64,000 nt of DNA from Bradyrhizobium sp. 139 (GTDB lineage Bacteria; Pseudomonadota; Alphaproteobacteria; Rhizobiales; Xanthobacteraceae). The position numbers were made by a program, and so were the translations under genes. Shown piece by piece: positions 51,484-60,855 of this stretch. The first letter of the stretch is position 1; every line of letters starts with the position of its first letter. Below the pieces are notes generated by a model that was not told the origin of the DNA, ran no database searches, and worked only from the letters and a program-made list of their open reading frames with translations. Location of the stretch: assembly GCF_023074175.1 (NCBI RefSeq), contig NZ_JADPKS010000035.1, forward strand, positions 62,001 to 126,000. The letters run 5' to 3'.

Positions 51484-53010
51484 TCATTCGCGCTTTGGAC
51501 TGAACTTCCAGGTGATGGCGACGAGGCTAGCTGTGATCAGGCCGCTGATGAGGCCGGCGATCGGGAGAGCCAGCAGCAGCGCGGCGCTGGCGGCCCAGCC
51601 GATCGAGGAGAAAGCTTCGGCGAAGGTCGCCAGCCGCGACGAAGTCTGACGGCGGCGGAATTGGCTGCGCCGGGCCTGCACCCGGAACCAGAGCTGGATT
51701 GCGGTGGCCGAGGCCGCGCTGATGATGACGGCTCCGGCGCTGACCGCGGCCTGGAACGGCGAGGCGAAGGCCAGCGCCGCGACCAGCGGGCAAAAGATGA
51801 CGGCGATCGCGATCAGCACCACCTCGATCTTGGCGCGGATGACGCTTGACGGCGTCAGCGGCGCGGTCGCAACCAGATCAGGCGCGTCCTCGCCCGAAAT
51901 CGTCAGCCAGGCGAGCCCGCCCGCGAGCTGTCCCGCCGCCATCACGATGACAGGTGTGATCAGCGTCAGCGCCGCGGAGCTGTCGGCAAAGCTGCGCCAG
52001 AGCAGCAGCGCCGGCGGCACCAAGTAGAGCAGCTGCATGAGGGTCTGCGAGATCAGCCAGGGATCGCGCCAGAGCAGCGTGAATTCCTTGCGCCGCAGCG
52101 CCTGTTGCCGCGATCCGCCGCGGAACGGGCGTTCCTTCGCACGCCTGCGGCCGGAGGTGCCGTAGGCGGCGGCATCGATCGCGGTATCGGCGAAGCGGCC
52201 CGAGAAGATCGCCATCACACTTCCGAGCAGCACGAGCCCGAGCGCCAGAAGCAGCAGCAGCGCTTCGCTGTCGCCCATGGTCGCGCGCGCCGGCCACCAC
52301 CAAAAGCTGTCGACATCGGGCGCGTAGTCGGCCACGCTACCTGAGGTCAGGATGGTGAAGCGCGACAGCGTGCCGTAGGACATGATCGCGGCGACCTGGA
52401 GTGCGATCACGAACCCGGCGCCGATGATCGCGGCGAGGATCTGGGCGACGAAGCGTGTCCGCGCCGGGCCGATCAGGCGGAACAGCAGGATGGTGACGGC
52501 GATCGCGATCGCCGCGGCGGAGAGGCCCATGGCGATGACGACGCCGAACGCCGCAAGCCATCGCGCGCCGCCGCCGAACACCAGCACGTCGATGAAAGGC
52601 GTCGAGAACAGCAGCGCCATCATCGTGACGGTGAGTGCGATCGCGGCGATGCGCACCGAGAACAGATTGGCCAGCGTCGCGGGTGAGGACATGATGAGGT
52701 CGAGATCGGCGCGGGCGTAAAACACTCGCGTCACCGATTCAATCGCCTGCGACAACATCAAGGTCCAGGCGAGGAAGATCGTTGCCGAGATCACGATCAG
52801 CGAGGATTTGTCGAGCGGCAGTTGCAGATCGGCGAAGCGGCCGATCACTGCCCAGGCCGGCACATGCAGCAGCGCCGCGAAGAACAACAGTCCGATCATC
52901 GCGGCGCGCGCCCGTTTGCGCCGGCCGCCGGTCATCATGGCGAACCATTCGCGCCAGGCAAGCCGGAGCTCGTGGCGGGCAAACCAGGACAGCGCGGTCG
53001 CCGAGCTCAT
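51484..53010 (-). CDS. ABC exporter permease
   Basis: 508 residues with about twelve membrane helices in two halves and a basic loop in the middle (YGTSGRRRAKERPFRGGSRQQALRRKEFTLLWRDPWLISQTLMQ). No binding-protein or permease motif of importers is seen, and the gene overlaps a matching ATPase gene by 4 bases (53007-53010), so it is the membrane half of a two-gene exporter. A large family of uncharacterised ABC-2-like permeases has this shape. Substrate unknown. Confidence 0.82.
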   Translation of the reverse strand: MSSATALSWFARHELRLAWREWFAMMTGGRRKRARAAMIGLLFFAALLHVPAWAVIGRFADLQLPLDKSSLIVISATIFLAWTLMLSQAIESVTRVFYARADLDLIMSSPATLANLFSVRIAAIALTVTMMALLFSTPFIDVLVFGGGARWLAAFGVVIAMGLSAAAIAIAVTILLFRLIGPARTRFVAQILAAIIGAGFVIALQVAAIMSYGTLSRFTILTSGSVADYAPDVDSFWWWPARATMGDSEALLLLLALGLVLLGSVMAIFSGRFADTAIDAAAYGTSGRRRAKERPFRGGSRQQALRRKEFTLLWRDPWLISQTLMQLLYLVPPALLLWRSFADSSAALTLITPVIVMAAGQLAGGLAWLTISGEDAPDLVATAPLTPSSVIRAKIEVVLIAIAVIFCPLVAALAFASPFQAAVSAGAVIISAASATAIQLWFRVQARRSQFRRRQTSSRLATFAEAFSSIGWAASAALLLALPIAGLISGLITASLVAITWKFSPKRE

Positions 53011-53756
53011 GCGGCTTCCTGGAGCGTCACCAGCGCGATGAAGAGATCTTCGAGACTGGTGTCGGCACGGCCGTTCTGCTGGCGCAGCTCGGTGAGTGTG
53101 CCCTCCGCGACCAGGCGGCCGGACGCGATCACGCCGATGCGATCGGCCATGCGTTCGGCAACCTCGAGAATATGCGTGGTCATAATGACGGTACAGCCGG
53201 CCCGGACGCGGTCGCTGAGGAGGCTCTTCACGTGGCGGGCCGAAACGGCATCGAGGCCCGTCAGCGGTTCGTCGAGGATGATGAGGCGGGGATCGTGCAC
53301 CAGCGCGCCGGCGAGCGCGACCTTCTGGCGCATGCCCTTGGAAAAGCCTTCGCAGCGTTCGTGCCGGTGCGGCTCGAGCCCGAGCGAACTCAGCAGTTCC
53401 TGCGCGACCGGTTCCGAAACGGATGGCGCGATGCCCCAGAGGCCGGCGACGAATTCGAGATATTCGAGCGGGGTCAGCTTGTCATAGATCATGGGCTCGT
53501 CGGAGACCCAGGCCATCACCTGCTTAGCGGCGACGGGATTCTGGAGCGCATCGATGCCGAAGATCGAGACCGCGCCGGTATCGGGCCTGAGCAGGCCGGC
53601 CACCATGCGCAAAGTAGTGGTCTTGCCGGCACCGTTGGGGCCGACCAGCGCATAGAATTCGCCGGCGTGAATGGTGAGATCGAGGTTATCGACCGCCAGA
53701 CGGTCAAAACGCTTCGTTAACCCCAGGACTTCCAACGCCGAGTTGTCCAGCTTCAT
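53007..53756 (-). CDS. ABC exporter ATP-binding protein
   Basis: 249 residues. Walker A GPNGAGKTTT, Q-loop, signature FSKGMRQKVALAGALVHDP, Walker B LIILDEPLTGLD and the switch TTHILEVAERMADRIGVIASGRLVAEG are complete. The signature reads SKGMR rather than SGGQ, as in CcmA/NatA-type exporters. It is the first gene of a two-gene operon, overlapping the permease by 4 bases. Confidence 0.92.
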   Translation of the reverse strand: MKLDNSALEVLGLTKRFDRLAVDNLDLTIHAGEFYALVGPNGAGKTTTLRMVAGLLRPDTGAVSIFGIDALQNPVAAKQVMAWVSDEPMIYDKLTPLEYLEFVAGLWGIAPSVSEPVAQELLSSLGLEPHRHERCEGFSKGMRQKVALAGALVHDPRLIILDEPLTGLDAVSARHVKSLLSDRVRAGCTVIMTTHILEVAERMADRIGVIASGRLVAEGTLTELRQQNGRADTSLEDLFIALVTLQEAA

Positions 53757-53876
53757 GACGGCACACCTTGCGGTTTTGCATCGCCCGCGACCATGACCCG
53801 AAGATGTTTCGGCACCATGAATCGCTCTGCCGCAAATTCCGGCATGCGGGTTGGACTAAAGGCAAGTCACCGTTTG

Positions 53877-53905
53877 TTGACAGGGCCATGCGGTTCAGGC
53901 TGAAT
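53877..53905 (+). promoter_or_regulatory. Promoter-like pair upstream of livH
   Basis: TTGACA (53877-53882, consensus) followed after 17 bases by CTGAAT (53900-53905, 3/6 match to -10). A start near 53912 would leave a leader of about 107 nt before livH. The weak -10 suggests an activator is needed. Confidence 0.4.
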
Positions 53906-54018
53906 TGGCGCCGGGACAAGCGGCGCTAACGCGGTGGAACGACCGCGTAGCGACTGGACACAAGATGCAGCAAGGCGGTCACGAAGAACCGCTGGTTGTA
54001 TCGGGAGGATGCGCGACG

Positions 54019-54894
54019 ATGCTGGATTTCGTTCAGCAGCTGGTCAGCGGTGTTGCGCTCGGCTGCGTCTACGGCCTGATCGCGCTCGGCTTCGTGCTCG
54101 TCTATAAGGCCACGGAGGTCGTCAATTTCGCCCAGGGCGATTTGATGATGCTGGGCGGCTTCTTCGCTTTCACCTTCATCGGGATGATGGGACTGAACTA
54201 CTGGATCGGCTTTGCCGGTGCGGTGGCCGCCATGGCGCTGTTCGGCATGCTGGCGGAGCGCGTGGTGGTGCGGCCGATCCTCGGCTATCCGCAATTCTCC
54301 ATCATCATGGCCACCATCGGACTCGGCTACTTCCTGCGCTCGATCGCCGGCATGATCTGGGGCACCGATGATTTGAAGATCGAGACGCCGTTCAGCCAGG
54401 GCGTTCTGCGCGTCGGCTCGCTTGTGCTTGCCTACGACAAGCTCTCGGTGATCGCGGCAACGATGATCTTGTGCACGCTGCTCTGGCTGTTCTTCAACAA
54501 GACCACGCTCGGCACCGCGATGCGCGCCAGTTCCGAGAACATGCTGGCGGCCTATTACATGGGCATTCCGGTCAAGCGCGTGGTATCGGTGGTCTGGGCG
54601 ATCAGCGCGGCGGTCGCGACCTGCGCCGGCGTGCTGCTGGCGCCGATCACCTTCATCCATTCCAATGTCGGCCTGGTGCTTGGCCTGAAGGCGTTTCCGG
54701 CCGCTGTCCTCGGCGGCTTCGGCTCGATCCCCGGCGCAGTGGTCGGCGGTGTCCTGATCGGCGTGATCGAGAGCATGGCCGGCTTCTATCTGGCAGAGGG
54801 ATGGAAGGACGTCGCGCCCTACATCGTGCTGCTCGCGGTGCTGCTGCTCAAGCCCGAAGGCCTGTTCGGCCTTCACGTCCGCAAGAAGGTCTGA
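54019..54894 (+). CDS. livH: Branched-chain-type ABC transporter permease (LivH)
   Basis: 291 residues, about eight membrane helices. LVSGVALGCVYGLIALGFVLVYKATEVVNFAQGDLMMLGGFFAF is the LivH hallmark; later YYMGIPVKRVVSVVWAISAAVATCAGVLLAPI is the ATPase-coupling region. ATG 54019 has GGGAGGA 9 bases upstream, and the frame stays open upstream but without family resemblance. First gene of livHMGF; it is followed by livM after 6 bases. Confidence 0.94.
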   Translation: MLDFVQQLVSGVALGCVYGLIALGFVLVYKATEVVNFAQGDLMMLGGFFAFTFIGMMGLNYWIGFAGAVAAMALFGMLAERVVVRPILGYPQFSIIMATIGLGYFLRSIAGMIWGTDDLKIETPFSQGVLRVGSLVLAYDKLSVIAATMILCTLLWLFFNKTTLGTAMRASSENMLAAYYMGIPVKRVVSVVWAISAAVATCAGVLLAPITFIHSNVGLVLGLKAFPAAVLGGFGSIPGAVVGGVLIGVIESMAGFYLAEGWKDVAPYIVLLAVLLLKPEGLFGLHVRKKV

Positions 54895-54900
54895 ACGCCC

Positions 54901-56052
54901 ATGCGCTTCCTGTTCAAGACCGACTATGAGGACGACATCAGGCTGTTTCCGCATTCGGGCTATGTCGTTTCCTATGGCGTTCTGCTCGCGCTGCTGCTGA
55001 TCGCGCCCTATGTGCTCTCCAGCTATCTGATGAGCCAGCTCGTCTTCGTCTGCATCTACGCGACCGTTGGCGTCGCCCTCCTGATCCTGACCGGTTTTAC
55101 GGGGCAGGCTTCGCTCGGGCATGCGGCATTTCTTGCCATCGGCGCTTATACGGCGGCGTACTTGCAGAAATACAACGTGCCGTTCCCGGTCTATTTCCTC
55201 GCCGCCGGCCTCCTGGCCGGCTGCATCGGCGCCTTGGTCGGCTTTCCCGCCCTGCGCCTGACCGGCATCTATCTCGTCATCGCCACGATCTCCTTTGCCT
55301 TGATCGTCGAGGAGATCCTGGCGCGATGGGAGAGCGTCACCAACGGCAATGAGGGCATGCGGGTCAAGACGCTGTCGCTGCTCGGCGTCACTGTCCCGCG
55401 CGACAGCCCGACCTTCTATTTCCTCTGCCTCGCCGTGCTGGTGCTGACCATCGTCGGCACGCTCAATTTGCTGCGTTCGCCGACCGGGCGCGCCTTCGTC
55501 GCGATCCGCGACAGCGAGACCGCAGCGCGCAGCATGGGCGTCAATGTCGCGCTGTACAAGGTGAAGTCCTTTGCGATCTCGGCGGCGATCACCGGCTTTG
55601 CCGGCGTGCTGTTCGCACACAAGCTCTCCTTCATCTCGCCGGAGATGTTCACGCTCCAGCTCTCGATCGAGTTCATCATCGTGATCCTGATCGGCGGCAC
55701 CTTCAGCCTGCACGGCGCGGTGCTGGGCGCGATCTTCATCGTGATGATCGACCCGTTCCTGACCTATCTGAAGGACGACATGCCCGGCATCATCGCCGGT
55801 ATTGTCGCCACCTTCGGCGCGGGCACGCAAGGAGCGGCCAACGTCCAGTCCAAGGTCGCGGCCTTCGCCTCGCTGAACGGGCTGAAGGGCGCGATCTACG
55901 GCATCATCATCGTGCTGTTCGTTCTGTTCGAGCCGCTCGGGCTCTACGGCCGCTGGCTCAAGATCAAACTCTTCTTCCAGCTCTTCCCGCTCTACAAGCG
56001 CGCCACCTTCAAGCGGCAGAAGATCTACGTGAAGTCGGAGCGCAACCGATGA
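54901..56052 (+). CDS. livM: Branched-chain-type ABC transporter permease (LivM)
   Basis: 383 residues, about ten membrane helices. VGVALLILTGFTGQASLGHAAFLAIGAYTAAYL is the LivM hallmark, and RDSETAARSMGVNVALYKVKSFAISAAITGFAGVLFAHKL the coupling region. A 60-residue insert near the end (GAGTQGAANVQSKVAAFASLNGLKGAI) is typical of the aromatic/long-chain-acid subgroup rather than leucine importers. It overlaps livG by 4 bases. Confidence 0.93.
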   Translation: MRFLFKTDYEDDIRLFPHSGYVVSYGVLLALLLIAPYVLSSYLMSQLVFVCIYATVGVALLILTGFTGQASLGHAAFLAIGAYTAAYLQKYNVPFPVYFLAAGLLAGCIGALVGFPALRLTGIYLVIATISFALIVEEILARWESVTNGNEGMRVKTLSLLGVTVPRDSPTFYFLCLAVLVLTIVGTLNLLRSPTGRAFVAIRDSETAARSMGVNVALYKVKSFAISAAITGFAGVLFAHKLSFISPEMFTLQLSIEFIIVILIGGTFSLHGAVLGAIFIVMIDPFLTYLKDDMPGIIAGIVATFGAGTQGAANVQSKVAAFASLNGLKGAIYGIIIVLFVLFEPLGLYGRWLKIKLFFQLFPLYKRATFKRQKIYVKSERNR

Positions 56053-56807
56053 GCTATTTCCGCGCCGAAAACCTGTCCTTGCACTTCGGCGGGCTCAAGG
56101 CGGTGGACGCAGTGTCATTCGCGGTCGAGAAGGGCGAGATCCTCTCGATCATCGGGCCGAACGGCGCCGGCAAAAGCTCGATCTTCAATTTGATCTCGCG
56201 GATCTACCGGCCGACCTCGGGCCGCATCTTCTTCGAGGATCGGGACATCACGGAACAGCCGCCCTACGACATCGCCAGGCTCGGCATCGCCCGCACCTTC
56301 CAGAACATCGAGCTGTTCGAGAATGCGACCGTGCTGTCGAACCTTTTGGTCGGGCGCCACCGGCATTCGACCACGCAGCTCTGGCAGGAATTGCTGTTCC
56401 TGCCGAGCGTGCGCGCCAACGAGAAGGTGCATCGCCGCCGCGTCGAGCAGGTCATCGAATTTCTCGATCTCGAACCCTATCGCGACAAGCTGATCTCGGG
56501 CCTGCCCTACGGCGTGCGCAAGGTGATCGAGCTTGCGCGCGCGCTGTGCTCGGAGCCAAAACTGATCCTGCTGGACGAGCCCTCCTCCGGCCTCAATGTC
56601 GAGGAGACCGGCGACATGTCGTTCTGGATCCGCGACATGAAGAACGAGCTTGGCGTCACCGTGCTGATGGTCGAGCACGACATGTCGCTGGTCAACCGCG
56701 TCTCCGACCGCGTCATCGCGCTGAACTACGGCCGGGTGCTCGCCACGGGTTCGCCTGCCGAAGTGCAGCAGCATCCTGATGTCGTCGCCGCGTATCTGGG
56801 AGCCTGA
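56049..56807 (+). CDS. livG: ABC transporter ATP-binding protein (LivG)
   Basis: 252 residues. Walker A GPNGAGKSS, the LivG-specific GIARTFQNIELFENATVLSNLLVGRHRH, signature LPYGVRKVIELARAL (divergent from SGGQ but usual for this subgroup), Walker B LILLDEPSSGLN and the switch LMVEHDMSLVNRVSDRVIALNYGRVLATG. It forms the LivG half of the LivG-LivF ATPase dimer under LivH-LivM. It overlaps livM and lies 3 bases before livF. Confidence 0.93.
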   Translation: MSYFRAENLSLHFGGLKAVDAVSFAVEKGEILSIIGPNGAGKSSIFNLISRIYRPTSGRIFFEDRDITEQPPYDIARLGIARTFQNIELFENATVLSNLLVGRHRHSTTQLWQELLFLPSVRANEKVHRRRVEQVIEFLDLEPYRDKLISGLPYGVRKVIELARALCSEPKLILLDEPSSGLNVEETGDMSFWIRDMKNELGVTVLMVEHDMSLVNRVSDRVIALNYGRVLATGSPAEVQQHPDVVAAYLGA

Positions 56808-56810
56808 CGC

Positions 56811-57599
56811 ATGGATGGCGCTGTCACGCCCGATATCATCTTGAAACTCTCCAACATCGAGAGCTATTACGGGCCGATCATGGCGATCCGCGGCATCTCG
56901 CTGGAGGTGCCGCGCGGCCGCATCGTCACGCTCTTGGGCGCCAACGGCGCCGGCAAGACCACGGTGCTGAAGACCATCTCGGGCATTCTCGATCCGCAGA
57001 AGGGCGCCATCGAGTTCTTGGGAAAGCCGATCCAGCGCATGGAGGCCGACAGGATCGTGCGGCTGGGCCTGAGCCACGTGCCCGAGGGGCGCGAGGTGTT
57101 CCCGTTTCTCTCCGTGCGTGAGAACCTGATGATGGGCGCCTATCCGCGCCGGGATCGCGACGCCGTCGCGGAGGATCTGGAGCGCGTCTACGGCTATTTC
57201 CCGCGGCTGAAGGAGCGCATCAACCAGCCGGCCGGCCAGCTTTCCGGCGGCGAGCAGCAGATGCTGGCGATCGGACGCGCGCTGATGAACCGGCCGGCGC
57301 TGCTGCTGCTCGACGAGCCCTCGCTCGGCCTGTCGCCCATTTTGGTGAAGGAGATTTTCACGATCGTCCGCCGCGTCAACGAGGAGCAGGGCATGTCGAT
57401 CCTGCTGGTCGAGCAGAATGCCAAGGTGGCGCTCGAGACGGCGGATTACGGCTATGTGCTCGAGATCGGCCGCATCGTGATGAACGACACCTGCGAGCGC
57501 TTGATGCATTCGAAGGACATCCAGGAATTCTACCTTGGTGCCAAGGAAGCGGGCGCACGAGGCGAGCGGCGCTGGAAGAAGAAGAAGACGTGGCGTTGA
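56811..57599 (+). CDS. livF: ABC transporter ATP-binding protein (LivF)
   Basis: 262 residues. Walker A GANGAGKTT, LGLSHVPEGREVFPFLSVRENLMMGAYPRR, signature LSGGEQQMLAIGRALM, Walker B LLLLDEPSLGLS and SILLVEQNAKVALETADYGYVLEIGRIVMNDT. The tail GERRWKKKKTWR is a basic ending often seen in this subgroup. The end is followed by a tandem repeat (57615-57649) and then the ligase gene. Confidence 0.94.
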   Translation: MDGAVTPDIILKLSNIESYYGPIMAIRGISLEVPRGRIVTLLGANGAGKTTVLKTISGILDPQKGAIEFLGKPIQRMEADRIVRLGLSHVPEGREVFPFLSVRENLMMGAYPRRDRDAVAEDLERVYGYFPRLKERINQPAGQLSGGEQQMLAIGRALMNRPALLLLDEPSLGLSPILVKEIFTIVRRVNEEQGMSILLVEQNAKVALETADYGYVLEIGRIVMNDTCERLMHSKDIQEFYLGAKEAGARGERRWKKKKTWR

Positions 57600-57614
57600 A
57601 GGAAAACCCGGCGG

Positions 57615-57649
57615 TGGAGGAAGAATTGGCGCTGGAGGAAGAATTGGCG
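57615..57649. repeat. Tandem 18-bp repeat after livF
   Basis: TGGAGGAAGAATTGGCG occurs at 57615-57631 and again at 57633-57649, period 18. In one frame it reads VEEELAL-LEEELAL, so it could be translated after a frameshift at livF's end, but livF's own stop at 57597 matches the family length. It is most likely a small slipped-strand duplication. Confidence 0.6.
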
Positions 57650-57730
57650 TTAGATGCACGAGCCCATCCGCAACAATAGACCGCCGGCAAGGCAGGCAGC
57701 GGCGGGGAAAGCGACAAGGAGGAGACGCGC

Positions 57731-59569
57731 ATGGCCCGACCGGCGGTGCTGACGGTCGCTGATACGATCGCGAAAAGCTTTTTGCGCGCTGCTGAGACGC
57801 GGGGCGACAGGCCGGCCATCCGCGAGAAGAAATTCGGCATCTGGCAGCCGACCAGCTGGCGCGAATGGCTGGAGATTTCGAAGGAGATTGCCTACGCGCT
57901 TCACGCCTCCGGCTTTCTGCCCGGCGACGTCGCCTCCATCATTGCCAATGCCGTGCCGGAATGGGTTCATGCCGACATGGGCATTTTGTGTGCTGGCGGT
58001 GTTTCCTCTGGAATCTATCCGACCGATGCATCGTCCCAGGTCGAATATCTGGTCAACGATTCCCGGACCAAAGTGATCTTCGCCGAGGACGAGGAGCAAC
58101 TCGACAAGTTGCTTGCCTGCCGCGCGCGCTGTCCATCTCTGCAAAAAATTATCGTGTTCGACATGGAGGGCCTCAGCGGCTTCTCCGACGACATGATGAT
58201 GTCGCTCGACGAATTCCGGGCGCTCGGCCGCAACCATATGGTCGGCCGCGAGGCGTTGTGGCAGGAGATGATCGACAGCCGCAGCGCCGGCGACCTCGCG
58301 GTGCTCGTCTACACCTCGGGCACGACCGGTCCGCCCAAGGGCGCGATGCATGCCAACCGCAGCGTCACGCACCAGATGCGGCATGCCAACGATTTCATTC
58401 CGGCGCGGGAGGACGAAGACAGGCTGATCTTCCTGCCGCTCTGTCACGTCGCCGAGCGCATCGGCGGCTACTACATCTCCGTCGCGCTCGGATCGGTGAT
58501 GAACTTTGCCGAAAGCCCCGAGACGGTCCCGGACAACTTGCGCGAGGTGCAGCCGACCGTCTTCCTTGCGGTGCCGCGGATTTGGGAAAAATTCTATTCC
58601 GCGATCACCATCGCGCTGAAGGACGCGACGCCGCTCCAGCGATGGGTCTATCGCCGCGCCGTCCAGATCGGCTATCGCATGGTCGACCGCCGCATCGAGG
58701 GCAAGGCGGTGCCGCTCTCGTTGCGCATCGCCAATGCCATCGCCTACCGGCTCGTGTTCCGCAACATCCGCCGCATGATCGGGCTCGACCGCTGCCGCAT
58801 CGCGTTCACGGGCGCTGCGCCCATCGCGCCGGAGCTGATCCGCTGGTATCTCGCGCTCGGCATCGACATCCACGAGGTCTACGGCCAGACCGAGAATTGC
58901 GGGGTCGCGACCATGATGCCGGCGGAGCGCATCAAGCTCGGCTCGGTCGGCACAGCCGTGTCCTGGGGCGAGGTCGCGCTGTCACCCGACGGCGAGATCC
59001 TGATCAAGGGTGACTTCCTGTTCATGGGCTATCTGAACCAGCCGGAGAAGACCGCGGAGGCCATCGACCGTCGCGGCTGGCTGCATACCGGCGACGTCGG
59101 CACCATCGACAATGAAGGTTTCGTCCGCGTCACTGACCGAATGAAGGACATCATCATCACCTCCGGCGGCAAGAACATCACGCCGTCCGAGATCGAGAAC
59201 CAACTCAAATTCTCGCCCTATATTTCGGACGCCGTGGTGATCGGCGACAAGCGGCCGTACCTCACCTGTCTCGTGATGATCGACCAGGAGAACGTCGAGA
59301 AGTTCGCCCAGGACCACGACATCCCCTTCACCAATTATGCGAGTCTGTGCCGGGCGACGGAGATCCAGGACCTGATCTGGCGCGAGATCGAACAGGTCAA
59401 CGGCAATTTCGCCCGCGTCGAGACCATCAAGAGATTTTATCTGATCGAGCGCCAGCTGACCCCGGAGGACGAGGAGCTGACGCCGACCATGAAGCTGAAG
59501 CGCGGCTTCGTGAACAAGCGCTACGCCGCCGAGATCGAGGCGATGTACCGCCAGCGCGCGGTGGCGTGA
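57731..59569 (+). CDS. AMP-dependent acyl-CoA ligase (long-chain or aryl acid)
   Basis: 612 residues. The adenylation motifs are YTSGTTGPPKGAMHAN (A3), GLDRCRIAFTGAAPIAPELIRWY, EVYGQTENCG (A5), GWLHTGDVGTIDNEGFVRVTDRMKDIIITSGGKNITPSEIEN (A7-A8) and the C-terminal KLKRGFVNKRY with the catalytic lysine. The overall layout, with the long N-terminus and a split hinge, is that of long-chain fatty-acid/aryl-CoA ligases (FadD15/AAE-like). ATG 57731 has GGAGGAG upstream. It lies in the liv operon, so it probably activates the imported acid inside the cell. Confidence 0.93.
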   Translation: MARPAVLTVADTIAKSFLRAAETRGDRPAIREKKFGIWQPTSWREWLEISKEIAYALHASGFLPGDVASIIANAVPEWVHADMGILCAGGVSSGIYPTDASSQVEYLVNDSRTKVIFAEDEEQLDKLLACRARCPSLQKIIVFDMEGLSGFSDDMMMSLDEFRALGRNHMVGREALWQEMIDSRSAGDLAVLVYTSGTTGPPKGAMHANRSVTHQMRHANDFIPAREDEDRLIFLPLCHVAERIGGYYISVALGSVMNFAESPETVPDNLREVQPTVFLAVPRIWEKFYSAITIALKDATPLQRWVYRRAVQIGYRMVDRRIEGKAVPLSLRIANAIAYRLVFRNIRRMIGLDRCRIAFTGAAPIAPELIRWYLALGIDIHEVYGQTENCGVATMMPAERIKLGSVGTAVSWGEVALSPDGEILIKGDFLFMGYLNQPEKTAEAIDRRGWLHTGDVGTIDNEGFVRVTDRMKDIIITSGGKNITPSEIENQLKFSPYISDAVVIGDKRPYLTCLVMIDQENVEKFAQDHDIPFTNYASLCRATEIQDLIWREIEQVNGNFARVETIKRFYLIERQLTPEDEELTPTMKLKRGFVNKRYAAEIEAMYRQRAVA

Positions 59570-59649
59570 CGAGTCTGCCAGTTCGAGAAAGCGAAGGAGC
59601 CGTGGCCCCACCCTTCGCGCCAAACGGGCCCAAAGGAGAGGAGACGTCG

Positions 59650-60849
59650 ATGTCGAAATCGTTCAGCACGTTCGGCCTTGCTGTGAGTGCCGTGGTGCTC
59701 ACCTGTCTGCCGGCCGCGGCGCAAACCAAGGTCACCAACGAGGGCATCTCGGCATCCGAGATCGTCATCGGCACCCATCAGGACCTGTCGGGACCGATCA
59801 AAGGCTGGGGCGTACCGGTCTCCAACGGCATGAAGATGGCGGTCGAGGAGGTCAACGCCGCCGGCGGCATCAACGGTCGCAAGATCCGGCTGGTGGTTGA
59901 GGACAGCGGCTACGATCCGAAAAAGGCCGTGCTGGCTTCGCAAAAACTGATCGAGCGCGACAAGATCTTCGCGATGGTGGGACCGATGGGATCGCCGACC
60001 GTGCTCGCGGCGCAGGATATCCTGCTCGACGCCGGCGTGCTTCAGCTCTTCCCGCTGACGGCGGCCGAGTTCACCTTCAAGTTCGATCCGGCCAAGCCGC
60101 AGGAGCGACTGAAGTTCAACAACCTCTTGCCTTACGTCGAGAGCACGCGCGCGGCGCTGAAATACATGATGGAGTGGAAGAGCTTCAAGAAGCCATGCAT
60201 CATGCATCAGGATGACGAGTACGGAAAGAACGTGCTCGACGGCTTCAACCAGCAGCTCACCGCCATGAAGCTGCAGCCGGCCTCGATCACGAGCTACAAG
60301 CGCGGCGCCTCCGACTTCAGCGCGCAGGTCGCCAAGATGAAGTCCGACGGCTGCGACCTCGTCGTGCTCGGCGCGGTGCTCCGCGAGCCTATCGGCGCCA
60401 TGACCGAGGCCAGGAAGCTCGGCTGGGAGGTCACCTTCCTTGGGGCCACGCCCACCAACGTGATGGAGGTGCCGATGCTCGGCAAGGATGCCGTCGAGGG
60501 CCTCTACGCCGCGTCCGGCTTCGAGATCCCCTATGAGGACACCGCCAAGGGCAAGGTCAAGGACTGGCTCGTCAACTACAAGAAGATGTTTGGCACCGAT
60601 GCCAACACGCAGGCCATCATCGGCTACAATGCAGTGATGACGTTTGCGTTCTACGCGAACAAGGCGGGCAAGGATCTGACCGGACAGAAGATGCTGGACG
60701 CGCTGGAGTCGGGCGAGAAATTCCTCGACATCTTCAACTCGCCCCCGACGAAGTTCTCCAAGACCGACCATCTTGCCAACACCATCACCCAGGTGCAGCA
60801 GGTCAAGGGCGGCCGCTGGGTCTTGGTGAAGGACAATCTGATGTTTTGA
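59650..60849 (+). CDS. ABC transporter substrate-binding protein, LivJ-like
   Basis: 399 residues. The signal peptide SKSFSTFGLAVSAVVLTCLPAAAQT is followed by a periplasmic-binding fold type I: ISASEIVIGTHQDLSGPIKGWGVPVSNGMKMAVEEVNAAGGINGRKIRLVVEDSGYDPKKAVLASQKLIERDKIFAMVGPMGSPTVLAAQDIL. The GPIKGWG and the later KKPCIMHQDDEYGKNVLDGF and YAASGFEIPYED segments resemble the aromatic/amide group of LivJ-like proteins. ATG 59650 has AAAGGAGAGGAG upstream. It ends the operon; repeat copy C follows 6 bases later. Confidence 0.93.
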   Translation: MSKSFSTFGLAVSAVVLTCLPAAAQTKVTNEGISASEIVIGTHQDLSGPIKGWGVPVSNGMKMAVEEVNAAGGINGRKIRLVVEDSGYDPKKAVLASQKLIERDKIFAMVGPMGSPTVLAAQDILLDAGVLQLFPLTAAEFTFKFDPAKPQERLKFNNLLPYVESTRAALKYMMEWKSFKKPCIMHQDDEYGKNVLDGFNQQLTAMKLQPASITSYKRGASDFSAQVAKMKSDGCDLVVLGAVLREPIGAMTEARKLGWEVTFLGATPTNVMEVPMLGKDAVEGLYAASGFEIPYEDTAKGKVKDWLVNYKKMFGTDANTQAIIGYNAVMTFAFYANKAGKDLTGQKMLDALESGEKFLDIFNSPPTKFSKTDHLANTITQVQQVKGGRWVLVKDNLMF

Positions 60850-60855
60850 TCTTCG

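Noticed and set aside
53926..55830. 634-residue minus-strand frame opposite livH and livM
   Set aside because: Extremely rich in Asp, His, Gln and Arg, as expected for the complement of hydrophobic permease genes.
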